This document shows, piece after piece, positions 4,703-9,697 of a stretch of 9,697 nt of DNA (position 1 is the first letter of the stretch; each line of letters starts with the position of its first letter). The notes under the pieces are model-generated. The model saw only the letters and a program-made list of their open reading frames with translations. It had not been told where the DNA came from and did not search any database. Origin of the DNA: Actinomycetes bacterium (GTDB taxonomy: Bacteria; Actinomycetota; Acidimicrobiia; Acidimicrobiales; Microtrichaceae); contig JAEWED010000194.1 in the NCBI GenBank assembly GCA_023389745.1, positions 1 to 9,697 of the forward strand, written 5' to 3'. The position numbers were made by a program, and so were the translations under genes.

Positions 4703-5841
4703 CCGCCGACCTGCCCCACGAGGCGTACCTGACGGCGCTGAGCTCCTTGAAAGAGGTCGGGCCGGGGCGTCTGCGCTGGATGCTGACCCTCGGCACGCCC
4801 GACGAGGTCTGGGCGCGCGTGCGCGCCGGGCGTCTGCCCCGCATGCCCCGCCGGGTCGGACCGGACGAGCTCCGTTCGGCCTGGCGGCTCGAATCCGCCG
4901 GCATCGAGCCCGGCCGCTGCTGGGACCGGTGCATCCGCCTCGGCGTGGGTGTCGTGTCGCTCGGAGGCGCCGGCTACCCACCCGCGCTGAGCGCGGACCG
5001 CGACCCTCCCGTGGTGCTGTTCCATCTCGGCGATCCCGACCGCATGGCAGCTCGGCGGGTCGCGATCGTCGGGACGCGTCGAGCGACGGGCTACGGCCTC
5101 GGTGTCGCCACCGACCTGGGGGAAGCGCTCACCCGGGCAGGGGTGTCGATCGTCTCGGGGCTGGCGCTCGGCATCGACGCGGCCGCCCACCGCGGCTCGG
5201 TCGACGTCGACGGGGGAGCCGCTCCGGTGGCCGTCGTGGCGGGTGGGCTCGACGCCCCGTGTCCTCGCCGCAACCGGCCGCTGGCCGACCTGGTCGCCGC
5301 CCGGGGTGTCGTCGTCTCCGAGGCACCGCCCGGCGTGCGCGCCGATCGGTGGCGGTTCCCGGTCCGGAACCGTGTCATCGCAGCACTCAGCGAACTGGTG
5401 GTGGTCGTCGAGTCACCGGGTGCCGGCGGTTCGATGCACACCGTGCGAGAGGCGATGGATCGTGACCTGCCGGTGTTCGCGGTGCCGGGACCGATCGACA
5501 GCCGGTCGTCCGAGGGCACGAACCGCCTCATCGCCGACGGAGCGCTGATGGCCACCGGCGCTGCCGACGTGCTCATGTGCCTGCCCGGCATGGCTCCGGC
5601 CCCCGGTCCCGCCGCCGCCGGACCGGCCCCCGAGGTCGATCGGCGGCCGGTGCCCGAGGGTGACGCGGCGATGGTGCTCGACGCCCTGGGATGGCGTCCC
5701 GTCTCGATCGAGGCGCTCGCGGGGGCCACCGACCTGGACTTCGGCGGCATCTCCCGAGCGGTGACCGAGCTCGAGTCGACCGGCTGGATCCGCCGCACCG
5801 ACGGCTGGGTGGAGCGCGTGGCGCGCTCCACCGGCCCCTGA
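4699..5841 (+). CDS. dprA: DNA processing protein DprA (Smf)
   Basis: A 380-residue protein. DprA binds incoming single-stranded DNA and loads RecA; many non-competent bacteria also have it. A helical SAM-like N-terminal part (about 8-65) precedes the Rossmann-like core (about 92-290) with VAIVGTRRATGYG (121-133), SGLALGIDAAAHRGS (153-167), AGGLDAPCPRRNRPLA (181-196), SEAPPG (207-212), FPVRNRVIAALS (220-231), and VFAVPGPIDSRSSEGTNRLIADGA (259-282). A proline/alanine linker (297-318) leads to a C-terminal winged helix (about 320-372). The frame is open far upstream inside comM, but homology begins near LPHEAYLTAL, so the GTG at 4699 that overlaps the comM stop is the natural start. The context with comM is typical. 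Confidence 0.94.
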   Translation: MTADLPHEAYLTALSSLKEVGPGRLRWMLTLGTPDEVWARVRAGRLPRMPRRVGPDELRSAWRLESAGIEPGRCWDRCIRLGVGVVSLGGAGYPPALSADRDPPVVLFHLGDPDRMAARRVAIVGTRRATGYGLGVATDLGEALTRAGVSIVSGLALGIDAAAHRGSVDVDGGAAPVAVVAGGLDAPCPRRNRPLADLVAARGVVVSEAPPGVRADRWRFPVRNRVIAALSELVVVVESPGAGGSMHTVREAMDRDLPVFAVPGPIDSRSSEGTNRLIADGALMATGAADVLMCLPGMAPAPGPAAAGPAPEVDRRPVPEGDAAMVLDALGWRPVSIEALAGATDLDFGGISRAVTELESTGWIRRTDGWVERVARSTGP

Positions 5842-5892
5842 CCCCACGCCGCCTCCAGGGTCCTCGTCGAGCTGGGTGACCGTTGCCTCGCA

Positions 5893-5907
5893 GGTCGGTC
5901 CCCGACC
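5893..5907 (+). terminator. Hairpin after dprA
   Basis: GGTCGG (5893-5898) and CCGACC (5902-5907) form a 6-bp stem with a 3-nt loop, 51 nt after the dprA stop. It has no T tract, so it may cause pausing or be neutral. Confidence 0.3.
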
Positions 5908-5924
5908 GGCGGGTGCGTGCTCCG

Positions 5925-5930
5925 TAGGCT
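5925..5930 (+). promoter_or_regulatory. Possible -10 box upstream of xerC
   Basis: TAGGCT matches the TANNNT pattern. It would give a leader of about 190 nt for xerC and whiG. A second candidate, TACGCT at 6074-6079, is closer to the gene. Neither has a good -35. Confidence 0.3.
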
Positions 5931-6016
5931 GGTGACACGTCCCGATCCGAGCGACCGGGACCGCTCCGACGGGCGGCGGCTGTGCCGTCCGGACGAGGCC
6001 CCGGGATCGCTGATGT

Positions 6017-6050
6017 CGGGAATGAAACCGCTCCCGGAGAGTTTTCGGGA
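6017..6050 (+). promoter_or_regulatory. Mutually exclusive short stems in the xerC upstream region
   Basis: CGGGA (6017-6021), TCCCG (6032-6036) and CGGGA (6046-6050) are spaced so that the middle element can pair with either flank. AAAC (6025-6028) can also pair with GTTT (6041-6044). An attenuation-like switch is conceivable, but the stems are only 5 bp. Confidence 0.2.
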
Positions 6051-6091
6051 TGGAAGTCACGCTCCGTGGTCGCTACGCTACGAGGAGCGAT

Positions 6092-6111
6092 ATTTTGCGC
6101 GAGGACAAAAT
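6092..6111 (+). promoter_or_regulatory. AT-rich inverted repeat before xerC
   Basis: ATTTTG (6092-6097) and CAAAAT (6106-6111) form a perfect 6-bp inverted repeat with an 8-bp centre, ending 3 nt before the ribosome binding site of xerC. An AT-rich palindrome in very GC-rich DNA stands out and could be an operator or a small hairpin. It does not resemble the chromosomal dif site. Confidence 0.4.
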
Positions 6112-6124
6112 GCGGGAGGGATGG

Positions 6125-7021
6125 ATGCCGGACGAGTGTTGGGGAGTCGACGACTTCGTCGCCGCCACGGCACTCGCCGGGTCGACGCTCGACGTCTACC
6201 GCCGTGACCTGCGTTCGTTCGCGGACTGGGCGACCGATGCCGAGCATCTCGCCGGTCCGGCCGACGTCGACCGCTCGGTGCTGCGCCAGTACCTGATGTC
6301 GCTGCGTGCCCGACAGCTCGCGTCCCGCACGATCGCCCGCAAGGTGGCCGCCCTGCGCCGCTACTTCGCCTGGGCGCTCCGCACCGGACTCGTCGACCAC
6401 GATCCGACCGTCGGCCTGTCGTCGCCCGGTGGTGACGCCCGCTTGCCCCGCGTGCTGCGCACCGACGAGCTGCACCAGCTCCTCGACGAGCCCGACCGTC
6501 GCGACGAGGGGCCCTTCGGCGTGCGCGACGACGCCCTGCTCGAAGTGCTGTACGGCTCGGGGCTGCGGGTCTCGGAGCTGTGCTCGCTCGACGTCGACGC
6601 CGTCGAGCTCAACCGGCGACGGGTCACCGTGTGGGGCAAGGGCTCGCGTCAGCGCGCGGTCCCCCTGAGCGGCCCGTCGGTCGACGCGCTGTCCCGATGG
6701 CTCGACGGTGGGCGACTCGAGTTCCTCGCGACGGTGCCCGCCGTGCACGTCGACGATGCCGCTGCGCTGTTCCACAACCGTGCCGGACGGCGGATCTCGC
6801 CCCGTGACGTCCGCCGCGTCCTGGACCGCCGATCACCGGTCCCGACGCACCCCCACGCACTCCGTCACACCTTCGCCACTCATCTCCTGGACGGAGGTGC
6901 CGATCTGAGAGCGGTCCAGGAGTTGTTGGGGCACGCAGACCTGGGGACGACGCAGGTGTACACGCATGTCAGCAGGGAACGACTTCGTAGTGTCTTCGAG
7001 TCCTCCCACCCGAGGGCCTGA
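6125..7021 (+). CDS. xerC: Tyrosine recombinase XerC
   Basis: From ATG 6125 the protein has 298 residues, the same length as E. coli XerC. The N-terminal core-binding domain (about 5-88) contains STLDVYRRDLRSFADW and ASRTIARKVAALRRYFAWA. The catalytic domain (about 105-285) carries R148 in GSGLRVSEL, K172 in GKGSRQR, H244 and R247 in HALRHTFATHLL, H270 in LLGHADLGTTQVYTH, and the nucleophile Y279. All six catalytic residues are present. With XerD, XerC resolves chromosome dimers at dif. ATG 6125 has GGAGG (6115-6119) at 5 nt; the longer frame from ATG 6050 or 6110 adds residues unlike the family. The HPRA ending is typical of full-length XerC. Its role in dif recombination, as against another Xer-type role, is inferred from family and locus. 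Confidence 0.93.
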   Translation: MPDECWGVDDFVAATALAGSTLDVYRRDLRSFADWATDAEHLAGPADVDRSVLRQYLMSLRARQLASRTIARKVAALRRYFAWALRTGLVDHDPTVGLSSPGGDARLPRVLRTDELHQLLDEPDRRDEGPFGVRDDALLEVLYGSGLRVSELCSLDVDAVELNRRRVTVWGKGSRQRAVPLSGPSVDALSRWLDGGRLEFLATVPAVHVDDAAALFHNRAGRRISPRDVRRVLDRRSPVPTHPHALRHTFATHLLDGGADLRAVQELLGHADLGTTQVYTHVSRERLRSVFESSHPRA

Positions 7022-7838
7022 CGGCACGATCGAACTGGGGAATGCATTGAGAACCACCGAACCCACCGAGATCGAACTGCAGGACCTGTGGTCGAACTAC
7101 AAGTCCGACCCCACGTCGCACGCGCGTGACGTCCTGATCGTGCACTACTCACCATTGGTCAAGTACGTCGCGGGTCGTGTCGCGGTCGGCCTGCCCCAGA
7201 ACGTCGAGCAGTCCGACCTGGTCAGCTACGGGATGTTCGGGCTGATCGACGCCATCGACAAGTTCGAGCCCGAACGCGGCTTCAAGTTCGAGACCTACGC
7301 CATCGCCCGCATCAAGGGAGCGATCCTCGACGAGCTCCGCTCGATCGACTGGGTGCCCCGCTCGGTCCGGGCGAAGGTCCGCCAGATCGAGAAGGCCTAC
7401 GCCAAGCTCGAGGCGATCCACCACCGGCCGCCGTCCGACGACGAGCTGGCCACCGAGCTCAAGTGGACCGACGAGCAGCTGCAACAGGCGCTGACCCAGA
7501 TCTCCCACGTCGGTCTGGCCGCCCTCGACGAGATCCTCGCCGTCGGTGGTGACCGGGGTGAGGCCATCACGCTGGGTGACACGATCCCGGACACCTCGAC
7601 CAACGGCCCGATGGGCGCCTTCGAGGTCACCGAGACACGTCAGCTGCTGGCGCAGTCGATCAACGGCCTGCCCGAGCGCGAGAAGATCGTGCTGACCCTC
7701 TACTACTACGAGAACCTCACGCTGCAGGAGATCGGTAGGGTGCTCGGCGTCACCGAGTCGCGGGTCTGCCAGATCCACACCAAGGCGGTGCTGCACCTGC
7801 GCTCGCGGTTCTCGAGCATGGACCGCGAACCGGTCTGA
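6966..7838 (+). CDS. whiG: RNA polymerase sigma factor, WhiG/FliA type
   Basis: A 290-residue reading from ATG 6966. Region 2 (about 55-125) has LIVHYSPLVKYVAGRVAVGLP, EQSDLVSYGMFGLIDAIDKFEP and FETYAIARIKGAILDELRSIDWVPRSVR; region 3 (about 130-205) has PPSDDELATEL; region 4 (about 225-285) has LPEREKIVLTLYYYENLTLQEIGRVLGVTESRVCQIHTKAV with its DNA-binding helix-turn-helix. It closely resembles Streptomyces WhiG, which triggers aerial hyphae to sporulate; relatives also drive flagellar genes. ATG 6966 (AGGTG at 6954-6958) overlaps xerC by 56 nt. TTG 7047, with GGGGA 5 nt upstream and 25 nt after the xerC stop, would give 263 residues. The extra 27 residues are poorly conserved, so TTG may be the true start. 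No FlgM-like anti-sigma gene is in the window. Confidence 0.92.
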   Translation: MSAGNDFVVSSSPPTRGPDGTIELGNALRTTEPTEIELQDLWSNYKSDPTSHARDVLIVHYSPLVKYVAGRVAVGLPQNVEQSDLVSYGMFGLIDAIDKFEPERGFKFETYAIARIKGAILDELRSIDWVPRSVRAKVRQIEKAYAKLEAIHHRPPSDDELATELKWTDEQLQQALTQISHVGLAALDEILAVGGDRGEAITLGDTIPDTSTNGPMGAFEVTETRQLLAQSINGLPEREKIVLTLYYYENLTLQEIGRVLGVTESRVCQIHTKAVLHLRSRFSSMDREPV

Positions 7839-7868
7839 CGGCGTTCCCCCCGCTCCCAGACCCCGCCC

Positions 7869-7900
7869 GACCGCCAGACTTCCTGACCGCCCGACTTCCC
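7869..7900. repeat. Imperfect 16-bp tandem repeat after whiG
   Basis: Positions 7869-7884 and 7885-7900 are adjacent 16-bp copies of GACCGCC.GACTTCC with two mismatches. They lie in the 110-bp gap between whiG and the M23-like gene, where no gene is seen. Confidence 0.6.
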
Positions 7901-7907
7901 CCACCTG

Positions 7908-7929
7908 GCGGCGAGTGACCGCTCGCCGC
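7908..7929 (+). terminator. Strong hairpin between whiG and the M23-like gene
   Basis: GCGGCGAG (7908-7915) and CTCGCCGC (7922-7929) form a perfect 8-bp stem with a 6-nt loop. It lacks a T tract and ends 7 nt before the GGAGGT ribosome binding site of the next gene, so it may be a terminator, a pause site or a translation modulator. Confidence 0.4.
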
Positions 7930-7942
7930 ATCGTGCGGAGGT

Positions 7943-8014
7943 GGGCCAGTGGCACAGCAGGATCGAGTGGCACCGCAGGGTCGAGTGGCACCGCAGGATC
8001 GAGTGGCACCGCAG
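7943..8014. repeat. 18-bp tandem repeat in the 5' end of the M23-like gene
   Basis: The unit GATCGAGTGGCACCGCAG occurs at 7961-7978, 7979-7996 (one mismatch) and 7997-8014, with a degenerate copy at 7943-7960 and a partial one after 8014. It encodes (D/G)RVAPQ in frame. Each copy contains an in-frame GTG that could serve as a start, although only the first GTG (7949) has a ribosome binding site. Confidence 0.9.
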
Positions 8015-8563
8015 GATCATCGGGTGCGTCCCGTGTGGGTCGCGATCGCGGTGCTGTCGATCGTCCCTGTGCTCGCGGCGGTCGCTGTCGCGGGTGCGAG
8101 CCCGGCGTCGGCCTCGTCGGAGCCGGGCAGCCGACCCCTCGGCGTGCCGGTCTCCTGGTCGCCGGACCGCTGCGGCGCCTACCGCCCGCCCGTCGACGCT
8201 CCGGTCGTCGACCACTTCCGGCTGCCGGACGGACACTACGGAGCCGGCAACCGGGGACTCGAGTACGGGACCTCGCCGGGCCAGTCCGTCCGGGCGATCA
8301 ACGCAGGTCGGGTCAGCTTCTCCGGTCCCGTCGCCGGCCGGATCTCGGTGAGCATCCGACACCCCGACGGGCGCGTCTCGTCGCTCACCGGGCTGGAGGT
8401 CGCGGTCGTCGTGCGAGGTGAGCTCGTCGCCCGTGGCGCCGTCGTCGGCACCGCGGGCGCCCGGACCCACCTCGGGGTCCGCGAGGACGGTCGCTACGTC
8501 GACCCCGCACCGCTGCTGTGCGTCGGGCGACGGCGGGCGGTGCTGGTCCCTGAAGGGCCCTGA
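7949..8563 (+). CDS. Secreted or membrane-anchored LytM/M23-like protein with degenerate metal site
   Basis: A 204-residue protein. Residues 1-27 hold the RVAPQ repeats, 29-50 one hydrophobic helix, and SPASASS (51-57) a plausible signal peptidase I site, so the rest lies outside the membrane. Residues about 80-192 follow the M23/LytM pattern: PVDAPVVDHF, YGAGNRGLEYGTSPGQSVRAINAGRVSFSGPVAGRISVSIRHPDG, ARGAVVGTAGARTHLGVREDGRYVDPAPLL. The metal residues are mostly lost. GHRGVD is replaced by GNRGLE (N101, E105), HLHFG by RTHLG (only H174 kept), and the YxH histidine is absent, so it is probably not an endopeptidase and may regulate a wall hydrolase as EnvC/NlpD-type proteins do. C75 and C191 might form a disulfide. 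The GTG start has GGAGGT (7937-7942) at 6 nt. An M23 gene between whiG and rpsB fits the actinobacterial gene order. Confidence 0.78.
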   Translation: MAQQDRVAPQGRVAPQDRVAPQDHRVRPVWVAIAVLSIVPVLAAVAVAGASPASASSEPGSRPLGVPVSWSPDRCGAYRPPVDAPVVDHFRLPDGHYGAGNRGLEYGTSPGQSVRAINAGRVSFSGPVAGRISVSIRHPDGRVSSLTGLEVAVVVRGELVARGAVVGTAGARTHLGVREDGRYVDPAPLLCVGRRRAVLVPEGP

Positions 8564-8579
8564 ACGACCTGTCCGCCGG

Positions 8580-8610
8580 TTGTCACCCCCGAGGCGTGGG
8601 GGAGTAGAGT
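8580..8610 (+). promoter_or_regulatory. Candidate promoter for rpsB
   Basis: TTGTCA (8580-8585) and TAGAGT (8605-8610) resemble -35 and -10 boxes at 19-bp spacing, slightly long. Transcription would begin near 8617 and give a leader of about 164 nt. CCCCC (8586-8590) can pair with GGGGG (8598-8602) within the spacer, and that stem might also end the M23-like gene. Confidence 0.4.
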
Positions 8611-8615
8611 CTCCC

Positions 8616-8780
8616 GTCGGCCCGAATCTCCGGGCCGACCACGTCGCGGCCACTCAGGCCCGGCGTGAACGGCGCTGGTCCGCCAGCACGAACCACATCA
8701 TCGCCCGGGAACACCCTCGGTCGCCGACCCCGGTCGGCGTCGTCCCCGGGTCTCGACGAACCGAGGGGAAGGAGCACACC
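8616..8780 (+). promoter_or_regulatory. Structured 5' leader of rpsB
   Basis: Three stems are visible. GTCGGCCCG (8616-8624) with CGGGCCGAC (8631-8639) is a perfect 9-bp stem with a 6-nt loop. GCTGG (8674-8678) with CCAGC (8683-8687) closes a TCCG tetraloop. CGCCGAC (8722-8728) with GTCGGCG (8733-8739) closes a CCCG tetraloop and is enclosed by CCCGGG (8704-8709) with CCCGGG (8745-8750). In addition CCCTCGG (8714-8720) can pair with CCGAGGG (8761-8767) right beside the AAGGAG ribosome binding site (8769-8774), crossing the outer stem as a pseudoknot or alternative fold. S2 is known to autoregulate through its leader in E. coli, so a ribosomal-protein leader is plausible here. No gene is seen in this stretch. 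Confidence 0.45.
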
Positions 8781-9697
8781 GTGACACCTGTCGTCACCAT
8801 GAAGCAGCTGTTGGAAGCCGGAGTCCACTTCGGCCACCAGACCCGCCGTTGGAACCCGAAGATGAAGCGGTTCATCCACGGCGATCGCGGCGGCATCTAC
8901 CTGATCGACCTCCGTCAGACCCTCGGCGGGATCGAGAAGTCCTACACGTTCGTGCGCGACCTGGTCGCCGATGGCGGCACCGTGCTGTTCATCGGCACCA
9001 AGAAGCAGGCCCAGGACTCGATCCAGAACTACGCCATGAAGAGCGGCATGCCGTACATCAACCAGCGCTGGCTGGGTGGCATGCTCACCAACTTCGAGAC
9101 GATCTCCAAGCGCGTCGCGAAGATGAAGGAGTACCAGCGCATGCGGGACTCCGGTGAGTTCGAGCTGATGCCCAAGAAGGAAGCACTGCTCCTCACCCGC
9201 GAGCTCGACAAGCTCGAGCGGAACCTCAACGGCATCCGCAACCTCGATCGTCTGCCCGACGCGGTGTTCATCCTGGACACCAAGAAGGAGGACATCGCGG
9301 TGACCGAGGCGAACAAGCTCGGCATCCCGGTCGTCGCGGTGGTCGACACCAACTGCGATCCCGACATCATCCAGTACGTCATCCCCGGCAACGACGATGC
9401 GATCCGCTCGGGCGACCTGCTCACCCGCGTCATCGCCGATGCGGTCATCGAGGGCAAGATCATGCGCTCGAAGTCGCACCCGGAGGCCGCCAAGGCCGCC
9501 CCGCGTGAGCGCACCGCCGAGGAAGAGGCCGAGCGCAAGAACCAGCAGGACCGCGCCCGCGTCGAGGCCGCAGCCGCACAGGCCGCCCGCGACGCCCGCG
9601 TGCTCGGTGCCAAGGAAGAGGCGCTCGAGACCCAGGCCGCTGCCGGTGAGGTCACCGTCGAGCCCGAGATCCAGGGTTCCGACACCTCCGGCGTCGA
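8781..9697 (+). CDS. rpsB: 30S ribosomal protein S2 (uS2), 3' end truncated by the window
   Basis: An open frame with no stop before the window edge; 305 residues are visible. The start is GTG 8781 with AAGGAG (8769-8774) at 6 nt; actinobacterial S2 also begins with a few residues before the conserved M(K/R)QLLE. The S2 signature is clear: MKQLLEAGVHFGHQTRRWNPKMK (7-29), GGIYLIDLRQT, VLFIGTKKQAQ, INQRWLGGMLTNF, LDRLPDAVFILDTKKE, VAVVDTNCDPD and VIPGNDDAIRS. S2 binds the small-subunit head-body junction and helps hold S1-type contacts. After about residue 230 comes a long Ala/Glu/Arg-rich helical tail of more than 70 residues. E. coli S2 has 241 residues, so this form is clearly extended. tsf normally follows, outside this window. 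Confidence 0.96.
   Translation, partial: MTPVVTMKQLLEAGVHFGHQTRRWNPKMKRFIHGDRGGIYLIDLRQTLGGIEKSYTFVRDLVADGGTVLFIGTKKQAQDSIQNYAMKSGMPYINQRWLGGMLTNFETISKRVAKMKEYQRMRDSGEFELMPKKEALLLTRELDKLERNLNGIRNLDRLPDAVFILDTKKEDIAVTEANKLGIPVVAVVDTNCDPDIIQYVIPGNDDAIRSGDLLTRVIADAVIEGKIMRSKSHPEAAKAAPRERTAEEEAERKNQQDRARVEAAAAQAARDARVLGAKEEALETQAAAGEVTVEPEIQGSDTSGV

Noticed and set aside
3112..5190. A 692-residue minus-strand open frame across comM and dprA, and similar long minus frames at 2889-4133 and 2951-4378
   Set aside because: They are rich in Arg, Pro, Ser and Ala with no recognisable family, and lie opposite well-identified comM and dprA. Long antisense frames are expected where third positions are nearly always G or C.
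6085..6118. The inverted repeat before xerC as a dif or Xer-binding site
   Set aside because: The arms do not match the conserved Xer arm pattern with its TTATGT-type half, and the location upstream of xerC is better explained by regulation or a small hairpin.
7149..8009. A 286-residue minus-strand frame across whiG and the repeat region
   Set aside because: It lies opposite a strongly conserved sigma factor, and its N-terminal PLDPAV repeats are just the complement of the 18-bp coding repeat.
7943..8014. The 18-bp repeats as a CRISPR array
   Set aside because: The units are directly adjacent with no spacers and are translated in frame.
8583..9479. A 298-residue minus-strand frame across rpsB
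   Set aside because: It is the antisense shadow of ribosomal protein S2, whose motifs are unmistakable on the plus strand.

Overview
This window comes from a chromosome with very high G+C and dense gene packing. It suggests a member of the Actinomycetota, possibly class Acidimicrobiia. The reasons are a WhiG-type sigma factor upstream of rpsB, a ribosomal protein S2 of actinobacterial type, a small CPGC/HWH..CW protein of a kind I associate with actinobacteria, frequent GTG starts, and several genes that look leaderless. The class-level guess is an inference; I could not run a search. The gene order (trmD, rplS, yraN, comM, dprA, xerC, whiG, an M23-like gene, rpsB) is a known actinobacterial housekeeping neighbourhood. 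Most of the window is therefore core chromosome, not a mobile or defence island.

Layout. The 3' end of trmD (1-177) is followed by a convincing intrinsic terminator (199-224) and a likely promoter for rplS (309-653). Next is yraN (769-1122), with no lepB or rnhB in between. A minus-strand pair follows: a 70-residue zinc-binding-like protein (1150-1362) and, upstream of it, a 36-residue single-pass membrane protein (1397-1507). Divergent from them, across only 20 bp, is a YceH/DUF480 protein (1528-2322). It converges on a minus-strand TMEM175-type potassium channel gene (2329-3021), and the two stops are 6 bp apart. A 172-bp divergent region with a perfect 16-bp palindrome leads to comM (3194-4702) and dprA (4699-5841), which overlap by GTGA. 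A 283-bp leader precedes xerC (6125-7021). whiG (6966 or 7047 to 7838), a degenerate LytM/M23 secreted protein (7949-8563) and rpsB (8781 to the window end, truncated) complete the window.

Functional reading. trmD, rplS and rpsB serve translation. comM, dprA and xerC act on DNA: branch migration of integrating strands, RecA loading, and chromosome dimer resolution. whiG is an alternative sigma factor of the FliA/WhiG class. The inserted yceH, zinc-protein, membrane-peptide and TMEM175 block looks like accessory material set within the conserved order.

I did not find a clear new system. The items most worth a second look are: the tiny divergent promoter region serving two apparently leaderless genes; the 36-residue membrane peptide paired with the CPGC protein; the M23-like protein that has lost almost all its metal-site residues and carries an 18-bp in-frame repeat; the strongly structured rpsB leader; and the unusually long S2 tail.
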